From Halomonas sp. BDJS001 (GTDB taxonomy: Bacteria > Pseudomonadota > Gammaproteobacteria > Pseudomonadales > Halomonadaceae), in contig NZ_CP110535.1 of the NCBI RefSeq assembly GCF_026104355.1, positions 1,922,001-1,986,000 of the forward strand: a DNA stretch of 64,000 bases, read 5' to 3'. Shown here one piece after another: positions 19,669 to 29,907 of the stretch (positions are counted from its first letter, which is position 1; the number at the start of each line of letters is the position of its first letter). The position numbers were made by a program, and so were the translations under genes. The notes under the pieces are model-generated. The model searched no databases. It saw only the letters and a list, made by a program, of their open reading frames with translations, and was not told the origin of the DNA.

Positions 19669-19691
19669 GGTCCGGCGGTTCTCGCCGGACC
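19669..19691 (+). terminator. Stem-loop after degP
   Basis: A perfect 9-bp stem (GGTCCGGCG / CGCCGGACC) with loop GTTCT lies 20 bases after the degP stop. It lacks a T run. A second small stem (TCGCTA / TAGCGA, 19713-19727) 20 bases further on is followed by TCTTTTTG and may complete termination. Confidence 0.5.
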
Positions 19692-19844
19692 GCTGTTCCT
19701 AGCCTGCGCATATCGCTACAATAGCGAATATCTTTTTGTCGGAAATGGCCCTTATTTTCAAACGGCAGCTGTTTTCGAGCTTTGAACTCTCGAAGCGGCC
19801 TGCTAGTGGGGCCGCTTGCGTACCACTAAGGCAGAACAGACTCG

Positions 19845-21662
19845 ATGTCCCAAGACGTTCCCAACGGAAAGCTTAAGCACATACGCAATTTCTCTATTAT
19901 CGCTCACATCGACCATGGCAAATCGACGCTCTCTGATCGCCTGATCCAGACCTGCGAGGGGCTGACCGAGCGTGAGCTTAAAGAGCAAGTGCTCGATTCA
20001 ATGGACATTGAACGTGAGCGTGGTATTACCATCAAAGCGCAGTCGGTCACGCTGGATTACACCGCCGCCGATGGTCAGGTTTACCAACTGAATTTTATCG
20101 ATACCCCTGGGCACGTCGACTTCTCTTATGAAGTGTCGCGTTCGCTCTACGCCTGTGAAGGGGCGTTGCTGGTGGTCGATGCTGCACAAGGGGTGGAGGC
20201 TCAGTCGGTCGCTAACTGCTATACCGCTATCGAACAAGGTCTGGAAGTACTGCCGGTACTTAACAAAATCGATTTGCCTCAAGCCGATTGCGATAAGGTG
20301 GCCCAGGAAATCGAAGAGATTATTGGCCTCGATGCCACTGATGCCTGCCAGGTTTCGGCTAAAAGCGGCATTGGCATTGATGCACTGCTTGAGCGTTTGG
20401 TACGTGATATACCGCCGCCCAAAGGTGACCCGGAGGCGCCGCTGCAAGCGCTGATTATCGACTCCTGGTTTGATAACTACCTGGGTGTTGTTTCGTTAGT
20501 GCGCCTTTTCGATGGCACGCTGCGTAAGGGCGACAAGATACGCATTAAATCAACGGGCCGCGATTGGGGCGCCACGGAAGTGGGTATTTTTACCCCCCAG
20601 CGCAAACAGACCGATATTCTGCGCGCAGGTGAAGTCGGCTTTATTGTTGCTGGCATCAAAGAGATTCACGGGGCACCAGTAGGCGATACGATTACCCACA
20701 CCAAAACGCCTGATGTAGCGCGTCTGCCTGGTTTCCAAAAGGTAAAGCCGCAGGTGTATGCCGGTATGTTCCCGGTTAGTGCGGATGATTACGAAGATTT
20801 CCGCGATGCGCTTGAAAAACTGGCGCTTAACGATGCCTCGCTCGAGTATGTGCCAGAGAACTCCGACGCACTTGGTTTTGGTTTCCGGGTAGGCTTTCTT
20901 GGTACCCTGCACATGGAGATCATTCAAGAGCGCCTGGAGCGAGAGTATGACATCGACCTGCTCACTACCGCGCCCACGGTTGTCTACGAATTGGCGATGA
21001 AGAATGGTGATGTTAACTACGTCTCCAACCCTTCCAAGCTGCCCGATATGGCCGACGTAGATGAAATGCGTGAACCGATCGTACGCGCCAGCATATTGGT
21101 TCCCCAGGAATACGTGGGTAACGTCATTGCCGAATGTGAGCAGCGTCGCGGTACCCAGCGAGACATGCAGTTCTTGGGTAATCAGATTCAGTTGGCCTAC
21201 GAGCTGCCCATGTCAGAAGTGGTCATGGACTTCTTTGATCGCCTGAAATCGATCTCCAAGGGATACGCTTCGCTTGAGTACAACTTCGAGCGTTTTGAGA
21301 TGGCCAAGCTGGTGCGTCTTGATGTACTGATCAATGGCGACAAAGTTGACGCGCTAGCGGTGATTATCCACCGTGATCATGCGCATGGTCGTGGTCGTCT
21401 ATTGGTCGAGAAAATGAAAGAGCTGATCCCACGGCAGATGTTTGATGTGGCGATTCAGGCGGCGATTGGGGGCCAAGTGGTAGCTCGCTCCACCGTGAAG
21501 GCGCTGCGCAAGAATGTGACGGCTAAGTGCTACGGCGGCGATGTCAGCCGTAAGAAAAAACTGCTCGAGAAACAGAAAGCAGGTAAGAAACGCATGAAAC
21601 AAGTGGGGCGCGTGGAAATCCCCCAGGATGCCTTCCTTGCTGTGCTCAAGGTTAACGACTAG
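19845..21662 (+). CDS. lepA: Elongation factor 4 (LepA)
   Basis: A 605-residue translational GTPase related to EF-G that acts on the ribosome during initiation or stress. G1 AHIDHGKS, G3 DTPGHVDF, G4 NKIDLPQAD and the [10 protein letters not shown] switch region are all present in the first 140 residues. The unique C-terminal domain contains [22 protein letters not shown]. Full length. lepB follows after 15 bp, the usual lepA-lepB pairing. Confidence 0.97.
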   Translation: MSQDVPNGKLKHIRNFSIIAHIDHGKSTLSDRLIQTCEGLTERELKEQVLDSMDIERERGITIKAQSVTLDYTAADGQVYQLNFIDTPGHVDFSYEVSRSLYACEGALLVVDAAQGVEAQSVANCYTAIEQGLEVLPVLNKIDLPQADCDKVAQEIEEIIGLDATDACQVSAKSGIGIDALLERLVRDIPPPKGDPEAPLQALIIDSWFDNYLGVVSLVRLFDGTLRKGDKIRIKSTGRDWGATEVGIFTPQRKQTDILRAGEVGFIVAGIKEIHGAPVGDTITHTKTPDVARLPGFQKVKPQVYAGMFPVSADDYEDFRDALEKLALNDASLEYVPENSDALGFGFRVGFLGTLHMEIIQERLEREYDIDLLTTAPTVVYELAMKNGDVNYVSNPSKLPDMADVDEMREPIVRASILVPQEYVGNVIAECEQRRGTQRDMQFLGNQIQLAYELPMSEVVMDFFDRLKSISKGYASLEYNFERFEMAKLVRLDVLINGDKVDALAVIIHRDHAHGRGRLLVEKMKELIPRQMFDVAIQAAIGGQVVARSTVKALRKNVTAKCYGGDVSRKKKLLEKQKAGKKRMKQVGRVEIPQDAFLAVLKVND

Positions 21663-21677
21663 GAAAGAACGCCACTC

Positions 21678-22481
21678 ATGGATTTTTCATTACTGCTGGT
21701 ACTTGCCGTTGCGCTTTCGGGCGTTATTTACCTGTTGGATGTCTGGCTATTAAAGCCCAAACGCCGCCAACGCTTCGCCGCAGCGGAGGCCAATGCCCAG
21801 GAGGGGCTGGATCCAGCTACCAGCGAGAAACTGCTTAAAGAGCCTTGGCCGGTTGACTATGCGCGTTCTTTTTTTCCAGTGCTGCTGGTAGTGCTGGTGG
21901 TGCGTAGTTTTATCATTGAACCCTTTCAGATCCCATCTGGTTCAATGCGTCCTACGCTGGAAGTCGGCGACTTTATTCTGGTCAACAAATTCGCCTACGG
22001 CCTACGTTTGCCGGTGGTGAACACCCGCTTTATCGAAGTCGGCGATCCTGAGCGTGGCGATGTCATGGTGTTTCGTTTCCCCGACGAACCTTCGGTGAAC
22101 TTCATCAAGCGTGTCGTCGGCATGCCAGGGGATCGCATCCGTTATGAAGGTAAGCAGCTCTACGTTAACGGTGATCCGGTGGCGAAAGAGCTGATCGAAG
22201 AGGGGCCCGAAGGTTCGCCTCAACAGCTATTATTAGAAGAGCGCCTTGGCGATGCCGAGCACTTTATTTATAACAATCCACGCGACCCTGGCCCGCAAAT
22301 GCGTGAAGTGGAAGTCCCTGAAGGGCATTACTTTATGATGGGGGATAATCGCGACCACTCCAACGACAGCCGTTACTGGGGGTTCGTACCGGAAGAGAAT
22401 ATTGTCGGGCGTGCGTTTGCGGTATGGATGCACTGGGACGGTGGGTTGCCAAGCTTTACCAGCGTACGGCGCATAGAATGA
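21678..22481 (+). CDS. lepB: Signal peptidase I
   Basis: A 267-residue inner-membrane peptidase that removes Sec and Tat signal peptides. Two N-terminal transmembrane segments (about 3-25 and 63-82) precede the periplasmic catalytic domain. The catalytic dyad is Ser89 (PSGSMRPTL) and Lys144 (NFIKRVVGMPGD). GDNRDHSNDSRYWGFVPE is box E near the C-terminus. A ribosome-binding site AGGAAAG overlaps the end of lepA. rnc follows after 67 bp. Confidence 0.97.
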   Translation: MDFSLLLVLAVALSGVIYLLDVWLLKPKRRQRFAAAEANAQEGLDPATSEKLLKEPWPVDYARSFFPVLLVVLVVRSFIIEPFQIPSGSMRPTLEVGDFILVNKFAYGLRLPVVNTRFIEVGDPERGDVMVFRFPDEPSVNFIKRVVGMPGDRIRYEGKQLYVNGDPVAKELIEEGPEGSPQQLLLEERLGDAEHFIYNNPRDPGPQMREVEVPEGHYFMMGDNRDHSNDSRYWGFVPEENIVGRAFAVWMHWDGGLPSFTSVRRIE

Positions 22482-22548
22482 ACCTGCTGCTTATGCTGAA
22501 TTTAGTCAGTCATGTCACTTTAGTTAACGTCAATGACGTAGGAGAGCT

Positions 22549-23241
22549 GTGAGTAATTCCTTGAACGCTTTTTGCCGACGAATCGGTCATACCTTTGGCG
22601 ACGATACGCTATTGGAATTGGCCTTGACCCACCGTAGCTTCGGTGGTCGTAACAATGAGCGCCTGGAGTTTCTGGGTGACTCCATCGTCAATTTTGTTAT
22701 CGCCGAGGCGCTGTTTCAGCGCTTTCCCCAGGCCCGGGAAGGGCAGCTTTCACGCCTGCGTGCACGCCTGGTAAAGGGACAAACCCTGGCGGAACTGGCC
22801 CGTGAAATGGAGTTTGGCGAGTGTTTGCGACTGGGGTCTGGCGAGATGAAAAGCGGTGGTCACCGTCGCGAATCTATTCTGGCGGATGCGGTAGAAGCCA
22901 TTATTGGCGCTATTTATCTCGACGCCGGCATGGATGTGGTGCGTGACCGTGTGTTGAATTGGTACGCCAATAGGCTGGAAAATATTTCGTTACAAGACAC
23001 CCAGAAAGATCCTAAAACGCGATTGCAGGAGTTTCTGCAATCGCGTCAAGCCGCGCTACCGCGGTATGAAGTTGTCTGCGTAAAGGGCGAGGCGCATGCC
23101 CAGACCTTTACCGTGGAGTGCTACATTGACCTGCTGGCTGAGCATACCACTGGTAAAGGCCCTAGCCGCCGTCATGCTGAACAGCAGGCGGCAGAAGAAG
23201 CGCTGTCGTACCTCGAAAAAAGCCCTGGAGATAAATCATGA
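22549..23241 (+). CDS. rnc: Ribonuclease III
   Basis: A 230-residue double-strand-specific endoribonuclease that processes rRNA precursors and structured mRNAs. It carries the signature [19 protein letters not shown] (about 38-56), the second metal-site segment [15 protein letters not shown], and a C-terminal double-stranded RNA-binding domain (about 155-225) with [18 protein letters not shown]. Starts at GTG with GGAGAG just upstream. Its stop overlaps era by 4 bp (ATGA), the standard rnc-era coupling. Confidence 0.96.
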   Translation: MSNSLNAFCRRIGHTFGDDTLLELALTHRSFGGRNNERLEFLGDSIVNFVIAEALFQRFPQAREGQLSRLRARLVKGQTLAELAREMEFGECLRLGSGEMKSGGHRRESILADAVEAIIGAIYLDAGMDVVRDRVLNWYANRLENISLQDTQKDPKTRLQEFLQSRQAALPRYEVVCVKGEAHAQTFTVECYIDLLAEHTTGKGPSRRHAEQQAAEEALSYLEKSPGDKS

Positions 23242-24137
23242 GCCAAACCTGCGGATTCGTTGCCATTGTTGGCCGACCCAACGTGGGCAAATCAACCCTC
23301 ATGAACCGTATTCTGGGGCAGAAAATATCGATCACCTCGCGGCGTCCGCAAACCACGCGCCATCAGGTGATGGGTATTAAAACGGTCGATGAGACGCAGT
23401 TTATCTACGTGGATACACCGGGCATGCACATCATGTCCAAGGATCGTAATAAAGCCATTAACCGCTTTATGAACCAGGCCGCCACCCAGGCGCTGCGCGA
23501 TGTGGACTGTGTGGTGTTCATTATCGACCGTACCCGCTGGACGGAAGAGGATCAGGCGGTGTTGAAGCGGCTCGAGCATGTAAAAGCACCAGTGATTCTG
23601 GCGGTGAATAAGGTTGATCGCCTGGGCGAAAAGGGTGACCTACTGCCGTGGCTGGCAGAGGTGGGCGCCCGCCGCGAATTTGCGGCCATCGTGCCGATTT
23701 CAGCCAAGCACGGCACTCAGGTAGACACTCTGGAAGAGGAGGTCGCCAAACACCTGCCGGAGAGCGTGCACTTCTTCCCTGAAGACCAGATTACCGACAA
23801 AAGCCTTCGCTTCATGGCCGCCGAGCTGGTGCGTGAAAAAGTCATGCGCCAATTGGGCGACGAGCTGCCCTACCAGATGACCGTTGAAATTGAAGAGTTC
23901 CGTGAAACCGAGCGGGTGACGCATATCAGCGCACTGATTCTGGTCGAACGTCAGGGGCAAAAAGTCATCCTAATTGGTGAAAACGGCGATCGCCTGAAGA
24001 GTATTGGCCGAGAGGCGCGCCTGGATATGGAGCGTGCCCTGGGCACCAAAGTGATGCTCAATTTATGGGTGAAAGTAAAGCGCGGCTGGTCGGATGACGA
24101 GCGCGCCCTGAAAAGCTTGGGTTACGACCTCGATTGA
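23238..24137 (+). CDS. era: GTPase Era
   Basis: A 299-residue essential GTPase that assists 30S ribosome assembly and 16S rRNA maturation. G1 GRPNVGKS, G3 DTPG and G4 NKVD lie in the first 130 residues. The C-terminal KH domain contains [23 protein letters not shown]. It overlaps rnc by 4 bp and runs directly into recO. Confidence 0.97.
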   Translation: MSQTCGFVAIVGRPNVGKSTLMNRILGQKISITSRRPQTTRHQVMGIKTVDETQFIYVDTPGMHIMSKDRNKAINRFMNQAATQALRDVDCVVFIIDRTRWTEEDQAVLKRLEHVKAPVILAVNKVDRLGEKGDLLPWLAEVGARREFAAIVPISAKHGTQVDTLEEEVAKHLPESVHFFPEDQITDKSLRFMAAELVREKVMRQLGDELPYQMTVEIEEFRETERVTHISALILVERQGQKVILIGENGDRLKSIGREARLDMERALGTKVMLNLWVKVKRGWSDDERALKSLGYDLD

Positions 24138-24145
24138 AAGTAGCG

Positions 24146-24841
24146 ATGTCGCCAGAGCCGGCTTTTCTGCTCCACCGACGGCCTTATCGTGAAACCAGTG
24201 CACTGGTGGATCTATTAACGCTTGATTACGGCAGAGTGCGTGCTGTCGCCCATGGAGGACAAAGACCCGGCTCAAAATCCCGCCAGCGGCTGCAGCCGTT
24301 TACACCGCTGTTTGTGACCTGGCAGGGCAGCCGTGAGCTAAAGCGGCTTACCCTGATGGAGTCCCGCGGCCAGACGGCGCTGCTGGCCGGTGAAGGACTG
24401 CTATGCGGTCTTTACGCCAATGAGATTGCCACCCGGCTGTTGCCGCTGGAACTGCCAGCACCTGAGGTTTTTGCGTTTTACACCGCGCTGCTTGAAGCAC
24501 TACCGGCGCCAGCGGAACGAGCGCTGGCGTTACGCCGCTACGAGTGGGCGTTGTTAGAGGCGCTGGAGGCCACACCGCAGTTTACGACACCAGAAGGCGG
24601 CGTCTTGGATCCCCAGCTCCGCTACCGCTTTGACACCGCCAGCCGGGCATTTATGCCTGCAGAGCGTGGGCTCGATGGCAGAACGCTGCGCTATATTGAG
24701 CAGGGGGATTGGCAGCATGAAGGCCTTGCCAATGCATTGAAGGCGGTGATGCGAGCGGCCCTGGCACCCCATCTGGGCACCACCGTGTTACGTTCACGGG
24801 AGCTGATGCTCGATTTAGCGCGGCGCCGTCAGCGCCCCTAA
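24146..24841 (+). CDS. recO: DNA repair protein RecO
   Basis: A 231-residue recombination mediator that loads RecA on gapped DNA with RecF/RecR. The N-terminal OB-fold segment [20 protein letters not shown] is diagnostic. A helical C-terminal domain follows and no four-Cys zinc motif is seen, as in Escherichia coli. The frame extends to a TTG at 24134 that would overlap era by 4 bp; the ATG at 24146 is chosen because homologues start a few residues before AFLLH. Both are plausible. Confidence 0.92.
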   Translation: MSPEPAFLLHRRPYRETSALVDLLTLDYGRVRAVAHGGQRPGSKSRQRLQPFTPLFVTWQGSRELKRLTLMESRGQTALLAGEGLLCGLYANEIATRLLPLELPAPEVFAFYTALLEALPAPAERALALRRYEWALLEALEATPQFTTPEGGVLDPQLRYRFDTASRAFMPAERGLDGRTLRYIEQGDWQHEGLANALKAVMRAALAPHLGTTVLRSRELMLDLARRRQRP

Positions 24842-24884
24842 TTCTATTCTCAAACTCTTATCTTATCGTTGCGCTGGAGGCTCT

Positions 24885-25715
24885 ATGCACCCCCCTCGGA
24901 TACTGTTAGGCGTCAATATCGATCACATTGCGACACTTCGCCAGGCCCGTGGTACTCGTTACCCGGATCCCGTGCAGGCGGCATTGGTCGTTGAAGAGGC
25001 GGGCGCCGATGGCATTACGGTGCATTTGCGTGAAGACAAGCGGCATATTCAGCCCCGGGATGTGCGTATTCTGGCCGAAGTGCTTAATACGCGCATGAAC
25101 CTGGAAATGGCCGTAACTGAAGAGATGCTTGCTCTGGCCGAAGAAATTCGTCCCGCCCATGTCTGTTTAGTGCCGGAAAAACGCGAAGAGCTGACCACCG
25201 AAGGCGGCCTGGATGTGGTCGGTGGTTTTGACGCCATTGCCAGTGCTTGCCAACGGCTTAGTGCAGCGGGGTGCGACGTGTCCCTGTTTATCGATCCTGA
25301 CGTAGAGCAGATTGATGCAGCCCTACGCGCCGGAGCGCCGACGATTGAGCTGCACACGGGGGCTTATGCAGAAGCGCGTCCTGGCAGTGAGGTCGCCAAT
25401 GCCGAGTATCAGCGCTTAACGACCGCCGCAACTCACGCGGTCTCATCAGGCTTGGTGGTGAATGCTGGCCATGGCTTGCACTACCACAACGTTGAGGCAA
25501 TTGCGGCACTGCCGGGCGTTAACGAGCTAAATATTGGCCATGCCATTATTGCCCGTGCGCTGTTTGTGGGTCTTAAAGAGGCCGTGCAGGAGATGAAGCG
25601 CTTAATCATTGCTGGCCAGGAAGCAGGTTTGATGGCAGCCCTCGATGCTCATGAGCACGACCATGATCATGAAGGCGTTTCAGGGCACGTGCACAACGGT
25701 TGCTGCGGGCATTAA
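24885..25715 (+). CDS. pdxJ: Pyridoxine 5'-phosphate synthase with His/Cys-rich C-terminal tail
   Basis: A TIM-barrel enzyme that joins 1-deoxyxylulose 5-phosphate and 3-amino-1-hydroxyacetone phosphate to make pyridoxine phosphate. [21 protein letters not shown] (residues about 9-29), [25 protein letters not shown] and [11 protein letters not shown] are conserved PdxJ motifs. At 276 residues it is about 30 longer than usual. The extra tail (about residues 254-276) has seven His and two adjacent Cys, suggesting metal binding. Good ribosome-binding site CTGGAGG. It sits between recO and acpS as in many gammaproteobacteria. Confidence 0.96.
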   Translation: MHPPRILLGVNIDHIATLRQARGTRYPDPVQAALVVEEAGADGITVHLREDKRHIQPRDVRILAEVLNTRMNLEMAVTEEMLALAEEIRPAHVCLVPEKREELTTEGGLDVVGGFDAIASACQRLSAAGCDVSLFIDPDVEQIDAALRAGAPTIELHTGAYAEARPGSEVANAEYQRLTTAATHAVSSGLVVNAGHGLHYHNVEAIAALPGVNELNIGHAIIARALFVGLKEAVQEMKRLIIAGQEAGLMAALDAHEHDHDHEGVSGHVHNGCCGH

Positions 25716-25748
25716 ACGGCGATTTCTATTGAGAGGTTTCTTTAGGCG

Positions 25749-26138
25749 ATGATTGTGGGAATTGGTTCGGACATTGCCCGCGTTGAGCGTTTTACGCGGG
25801 CTATGCAGCGTCACGGCCCGCGCTTTGCTCAGCGCATTTTAGGCCCCGAAGAGCATGCGCTTTGGCAGCAGAAATCTGAGCCCGCCGCATTCCTGGCCAA
25901 ACGCTTCGCCGCCAAAGAGGCCTTTGTTAAAGCATTGGGGTTAGGCCTACGCCAGGGTTTGCAGTGGTGTGATATTCAGGTGCTGAACGATGCCTTGGGT
26001 AAGCCCTATTTCCTGCTCAACGGCGAAGCCGGAAGACTTTTACAAGCGGCAGGTGTCACCACCAGCCACGTAACGTTGAGTGATGAAGCCGAGTACGCGG
26101 TGGCGTTTGTTGTACTAGAGCGTGAAACCCCAGGCTAA
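25749..26138 (+). CDS. acpS: Holo-acyl-carrier-protein synthase
   Basis: A 129-residue transferase that attaches 4'-phosphopantetheine from coenzyme A to the acyl carrier protein. The metal-binding motif GIGSDIARVERF opens the protein and the second motif FAAKEAFVKALG is at about residues 56-67. Full length. It is the last gene of the lepA-acpS run and ends 13 bp from the convergent barA gene with no hairpin between them. Confidence 0.96.
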   Translation: MIVGIGSDIARVERFTRAMQRHGPRFAQRILGPEEHALWQQKSEPAAFLAKRFAAKEAFVKALGLGLRQGLQWCDIQVLNDALGKPYFLLNGEAGRLLQAAGVTTSHVTLSDEAEYAVAFVVLERETPG

Positions 26139-26151
26139 CGTTGAGTTTTGC

Positions 26152-28908
26152 TTAATGCCTAAGCAGCAGTGGGCGCTGTGCACGTAGCCTTGCCATTGCC
26201 CGGTAGAGCTCTTCCAATAGCCCTTCAACATGGTCTAAGCCGCTGGTGCGCAGTCGGGTTTCCAGGGTCTCCACCAGTAAGGCCAACTCTGGTGCGCCGC
26301 AGTAGCGGCTGGCGCCATTAAGTCCATGTACCCAGTCGAGTAGGGTGGGAAGATTTTGCTGGATAAACGCAGCGCGCATATGCTGTTCACTCTCATCCAG
26401 ACTGTCGATTAGACGTTTTAGCTGCTCCCGTGCTAAATACTCTTTACCCCCCGCCAAGCGTGCACCAATCTCAAGATCAATAACGGGTAGGGTGGCGGGG
26501 GGAGTGTGGCTAAAGCGCTGCGTATTGGCGGCGTTGCTGTCCCGCTGTGAAGAGGACACCGTTGCGCTACTGGACGTCAGCCGGTGGGTAACCCCTAAAA
26601 AGCGATTGAGTAACTGATCCAACTGCGTCTCATCAATCGGTTTTATCAGTACGTCATCAAGGCCTTCCGCTAGCCAATGCTGGCGTTCACTACTGAGTAC
26701 GTGGGCCGTAACGGCAATAATGGGGCAGCGGGCCCAGGTGCTACTAAGCCTACGCAGCGCCTGGGTAGTCTGCACGCCATCCATCCCCGGCATACGAATA
26801 TCCATTAACACCATGTCAACGTTACTGGTGTGTGCGAACTCTAGCGCCTGGTGACCGCTTTCTACCGTAATGACCTGCAGTGTTGGATCTTCAAGCATGC
26901 TTTTGAGCAACTCTCGGTTCGGCGCATTATCATCGACAATCAGTAATTTAAGTGGCTGGGGGGCTGCTGGTAGTGCTAGTAGCTCCTGGCCATCTTTATG
27001 CGCCATCAGTGGGGGGAGTAACAATTGCTTTAGCGTCGCCACCAACTGAGCGCGGGAAAAGGGTTTGTAAAGGATCTCTCCACCATGGGTTAAGTGCAGT
27101 GGTGGTAGGTCAAAGCTGTTGCCATTGGCTAAAATCAGAGTGGGGTAGGGCGTTTGGTCGATCACTGTTTGCCAGTGGGAGTGCCATTCAGGGCTAAAGT
27201 CGCTGTGTTCCAACCCTAAGATCATCAATTTCGCTGGTTCAGCGGCATCAAAGGCGACGGGGTGTGCCTCCCAGCGCTGCAGTAGGTGTTCGAGTACATG
27301 GCGGGTGGGCGCATGCGTTTCATATAAGCGAATGGTCGGGTTGTCCAAGTGAACTTCGGGTGGCCGCTCGATAGCCTGGTGCGCAAGCATGGGGAGGGTA
27401 AAAGAGAAGGTCGTGCCTTTACCCAGCTCGCTTTCCACCTCAATCTCGCCGCCCATGCGCTCGATTAGTTGTCGGCAGATAGTAAGGCCCAGGCCACTGC
27501 CGCCAAATTGCCGTGAATGGCTGGGTTCGGCTTGGGAAAAAGCGCTAAACAGCGCTTCCTTGTGGGCCTCGCTTAGGCCAATGCCTGTGTCACTGACGCT
27601 GAGATTGAGTACCACATGCTGGCCTTCAAGGTTATCCAGCATGACGCGCACGATCACTTCGCCTTCATGGGTGAATTTGAGTGCATTGCCAATTAAGTTA
27701 TTCAATACCTGATGTATACGTAGCGGGTCACCGGTAAGCGGTGTCGGTACGTCGTCGTATACCATGGCCACCAGGTGTAGCTGCTTGCGTTGGGCTTCGG
27801 GAGCATGCAGCCCCACCACTTCGTCAACCAGTGCAACAATATCGATATCCGTCTCTTCCAGAGTGAGGCGGTTCGCTTCAAGCTTGGAAAAGTCGAGTAC
27901 GTCGTTAACCAGCATCAGCAGGTTGTCACAAGCGCGGTGTACGTGCTGCAGCCACTCCTGCTGACGTGTATCCAGTGATGAGCGCCCCAGTAACCGACAG
28001 AAGCCGATAATACCGTTCAGCGGTGTACGGATCTCATGGCTCATATTGGCTAAAAATTCAGACTTCACGGCGTTAGCTCGTAGCGCGCTGCGGTGAGCCA
28101 AATCGAGCTTGATATTCTGCTCCTCAATGGTTTCCATTGACTCTTGCAGCTCGCTGGTGGCCTGCTCAATTTGCGTTTGCATATTTCGCTGGGCCTGCTG
28201 AAAGTGCTCTGCCAGGGCGTTAATATGACCACTCAGGTGGTGAAGCTCTGTCGCATTAGAGGGTGCCAAACCCAATCGATAGTCACCGCGGGATAGTCGA
28301 TAAAGCGCTTGGTTGGCTTCTTCGATAGGGCGGGTGGCGTAGCGGCTGATGGCAAAAGCGACTAAAAACAGCAGCAGGCCCAGCAACATGCCGCCGAGGC
28401 TGAGGCTGGCGATCAACTTATAGCGCACTAGGGTGAGCGCTCGCGTGTCCATTTCGATATCTAGCCAGCCAACGCTACTGTTGCTTGCTGGGCTGGCTTG
28501 TCTTGTGCTGGTCTGGCTGGTACTGAGCTGAGGAGCCTCTAGCGGCAAACGCAGCCGCCAAACGTCCTCTTCCATGATCAATTGGTGATCAGCGGGGGCG
28601 TTGAGTAACGAAGAGGGGGCTTGACCCAACTGTAAGATAAGGCTGCCTTGTTGATTAAATAACGCAACCCCGCGAAGTCCCTGCATATTGCGGAGCTGAC
28701 GCGCAAGGATTTCCTGGTGCTGGGTATCACCCTTGACGATCGCATCAGCAAGGCTTGGTGCCAACAGCTCGGCGGCACTTTCCAAGTGCGCTTGCTGTGC
28801 CGTACGCGCTTGCGTGTCACTCTGTATGACCAGTAGTACGGCCATCATGGCGTATACCAGTAGCGGAAAACCGAGTAAGGCGAATAGAAGACGGGTGTTC
28901 AAAGACAT
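26152..28908 (-). CDS. barA: Hybrid sensor histidine kinase BarA/GacS
   Basis: A 918-residue inner-membrane tripartite kinase, the sensor of the GacS/GacA (BarA/UvrY) pathway that controls Csr small RNAs. Order: transmembrane helix near the N-terminus, periplasmic loop, second helix (about 165-190), HAMP, H-box with His291 (NMSHEIRTPLNG), ATPase with DTGIGL and GGSGLGL, a degenerate receiver-like stretch, a receiver with Asp703 (MDIRMPGMDG) and an HPt domain with His861 (VHGLNGAS). The frame opens further upstream at a GTG, but the ATG at 28908 gives the usual membrane N-terminus and the same length as the Escherichia coli protein. Confidence 0.94.
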   Translation of the reverse strand: MSLNTRLLFALLGFPLLVYAMMAVLLVIQSDTQARTAQQAHLESAAELLAPSLADAIVKGDTQHQEILARQLRNMQGLRGVALFNQQGSLILQLGQAPSSLLNAPADHQLIMEEDVWRLRLPLEAPQLSTSQTSTRQASPASNSSVGWLDIEMDTRALTLVRYKLIASLSLGGMLLGLLLFLVAFAISRYATRPIEEANQALYRLSRGDYRLGLAPSNATELHHLSGHINALAEHFQQAQRNMQTQIEQATSELQESMETIEEQNIKLDLAHRSALRANAVKSEFLANMSHEIRTPLNGIIGFCRLLGRSSLDTRQQEWLQHVHRACDNLLMLVNDVLDFSKLEANRLTLEETDIDIVALVDEVVGLHAPEAQRKQLHLVAMVYDDVPTPLTGDPLRIHQVLNNLIGNALKFTHEGEVIVRVMLDNLEGQHVVLNLSVSDTGIGLSEAHKEALFSAFSQAEPSHSRQFGGSGLGLTICRQLIERMGGEIEVESELGKGTTFSFTLPMLAHQAIERPPEVHLDNPTIRLYETHAPTRHVLEHLLQRWEAHPVAFDAAEPAKLMILGLEHSDFSPEWHSHWQTVIDQTPYPTLILANGNSFDLPPLHLTHGGEILYKPFSRAQLVATLKQLLLPPLMAHKDGQELLALPAAPQPLKLLIVDDNAPNRELLKSMLEDPTLQVITVESGHQALEFAHTSNVDMVLMDIRMPGMDGVQTTQALRRLSSTWARCPIIAVTAHVLSSERQHWLAEGLDDVLIKPIDETQLDQLLNRFLGVTHRLTSSSATVSSSQRDSNAANTQRFSHTPPATLPVIDLEIGARLAGGKEYLAREQLKRLIDSLDESEQHMRAAFIQQNLPTLLDWVHGLNGASRYCGAPELALLVETLETRLRTSGLDHVEGLLEELYRAMARLRAQRPLLLRH

Positions 28909-28962
28909 GAAAAGAACTCGTTGATTCAATGAGGTTGCCTGTCCAGCCCAAGGCAGCACCGA

Positions 28963-28968
28963 TATAAT
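28963..28968 (+). promoter_or_regulatory. -10 element candidate for cysM
   Basis: A perfect TATAAT hexamer lies 31 bases before the cysM ATG in the divergent barA-cysM gap. No good -35 is seen at 17 bases (TGTCCA). Confidence 0.45.
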
Positions 28969-28998
28969 GCAGCATAACGGTGACGATAAGGAATATTC

Positions 28999-29907
28999 AT
29001 GAACGATCTCAAGGGCTATCCCACGCTAGAAGATGTAGTTGGCAACACGCCCCTTGTACGCCTGAAGCGCATTAACGCTGGGCGTAACAATACCTTGTTG
29101 GCTAAGCTTGAAGGCAATAATCCTGCCGGCTCGGTCAAAGACCGCCCTGCGCTCTCCATGATCCATGAAGCAGAAGCGCGGGGTGATATTACCCCCGGCG
29201 ATACGCTGATTGAGGCAACCTCCGGCAATACCGGTATCGCGCTCGCCATGGCGGCGGCGATCAAGGGGTATCAGATGGTGTTGGTAATGCCGGAAAACGC
29301 CTCGGAAGAGCGTAAGCAGGCGATGGCTGCTTTTGGGGCTAAATTAATCTCTGCCAGCAAAGCCGGGGGCATGGAAGAGGCGCGGGACATTGCCGATGGC
29401 ATGATTGCTAGAGGCGAAGGCAAACCGCTTAACCAGTTCGCCAACCCGGATAATCCGTTAGCGCACTATCGCACCACCGGCCCAGAGGTGTGGCAGCAAA
29501 CCGGGGGCGAGGTGACTCACTTCGTCAGTTCCATGGGCACCACGGGCACCATTATGGGGGTGTCGCGCTATTTGAAAGAGCAAAATCCGGCTATTCAAAT
29601 TGTCGGCTTACAGCCTGCCGATGGCGCCAGTATTCCCGGTATTCGCCGCTGGCCAGAAGCGTACCTGCCCGCTATTTTTGAGGCGCCGCGGGTGGATGTC
29701 ACCCTCGATATTGGTCAGCAAGAGGCCGAGGAGCATATGCGCCGTCTGGCCCGTGAAGAGGGCATTCTGGCTGGGGTCTCATCGGGGGGCAGCTTGGCCG
29801 GTGCGCTACGTATCGCGGAGCAAACCGAAAATGCGGTGATTGTGTTTATCGTCTGTGACCGTGGTGATCGTTATCTCTCCACTGGCCTATTTGCCCCAGG
29901 AGTATAA
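28999..29907 (+). CDS. cysM: Cysteine synthase B
   Basis: A 302-residue pyridoxal-phosphate enzyme that makes cysteine from O-acetylserine and sulfide or thiosulfate. The phosphate-pyridoxal lysine is in AGSVKDRPALSM (about residue 42), the substrate loop is EATSGNTGIALA, and the phosphate-binding loop is MGTTGTIMG. CysM rather than CysK is favoured by the RPA after the lysine and by the RRWPEAYLP region. Its stop codon shares a base with the rlmD start. Confidence 0.94.
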   Translation: MNDLKGYPTLEDVVGNTPLVRLKRINAGRNNTLLAKLEGNNPAGSVKDRPALSMIHEAEARGDITPGDTLIEATSGNTGIALAMAAAIKGYQMVLVMPENASEERKQAMAAFGAKLISASKAGGMEEARDIADGMIARGEGKPLNQFANPDNPLAHYRTTGPEVWQQTGGEVTHFVSSMGTTGTIMGVSRYLKEQNPAIQIVGLQPADGASIPGIRRWPEAYLPAIFEAPRVDVTLDIGQQEAEEHMRRLAREEGILAGVSSGGSLAGALRIAEQTENAVIVFIVCDRGDRYLSTGLFAPGV

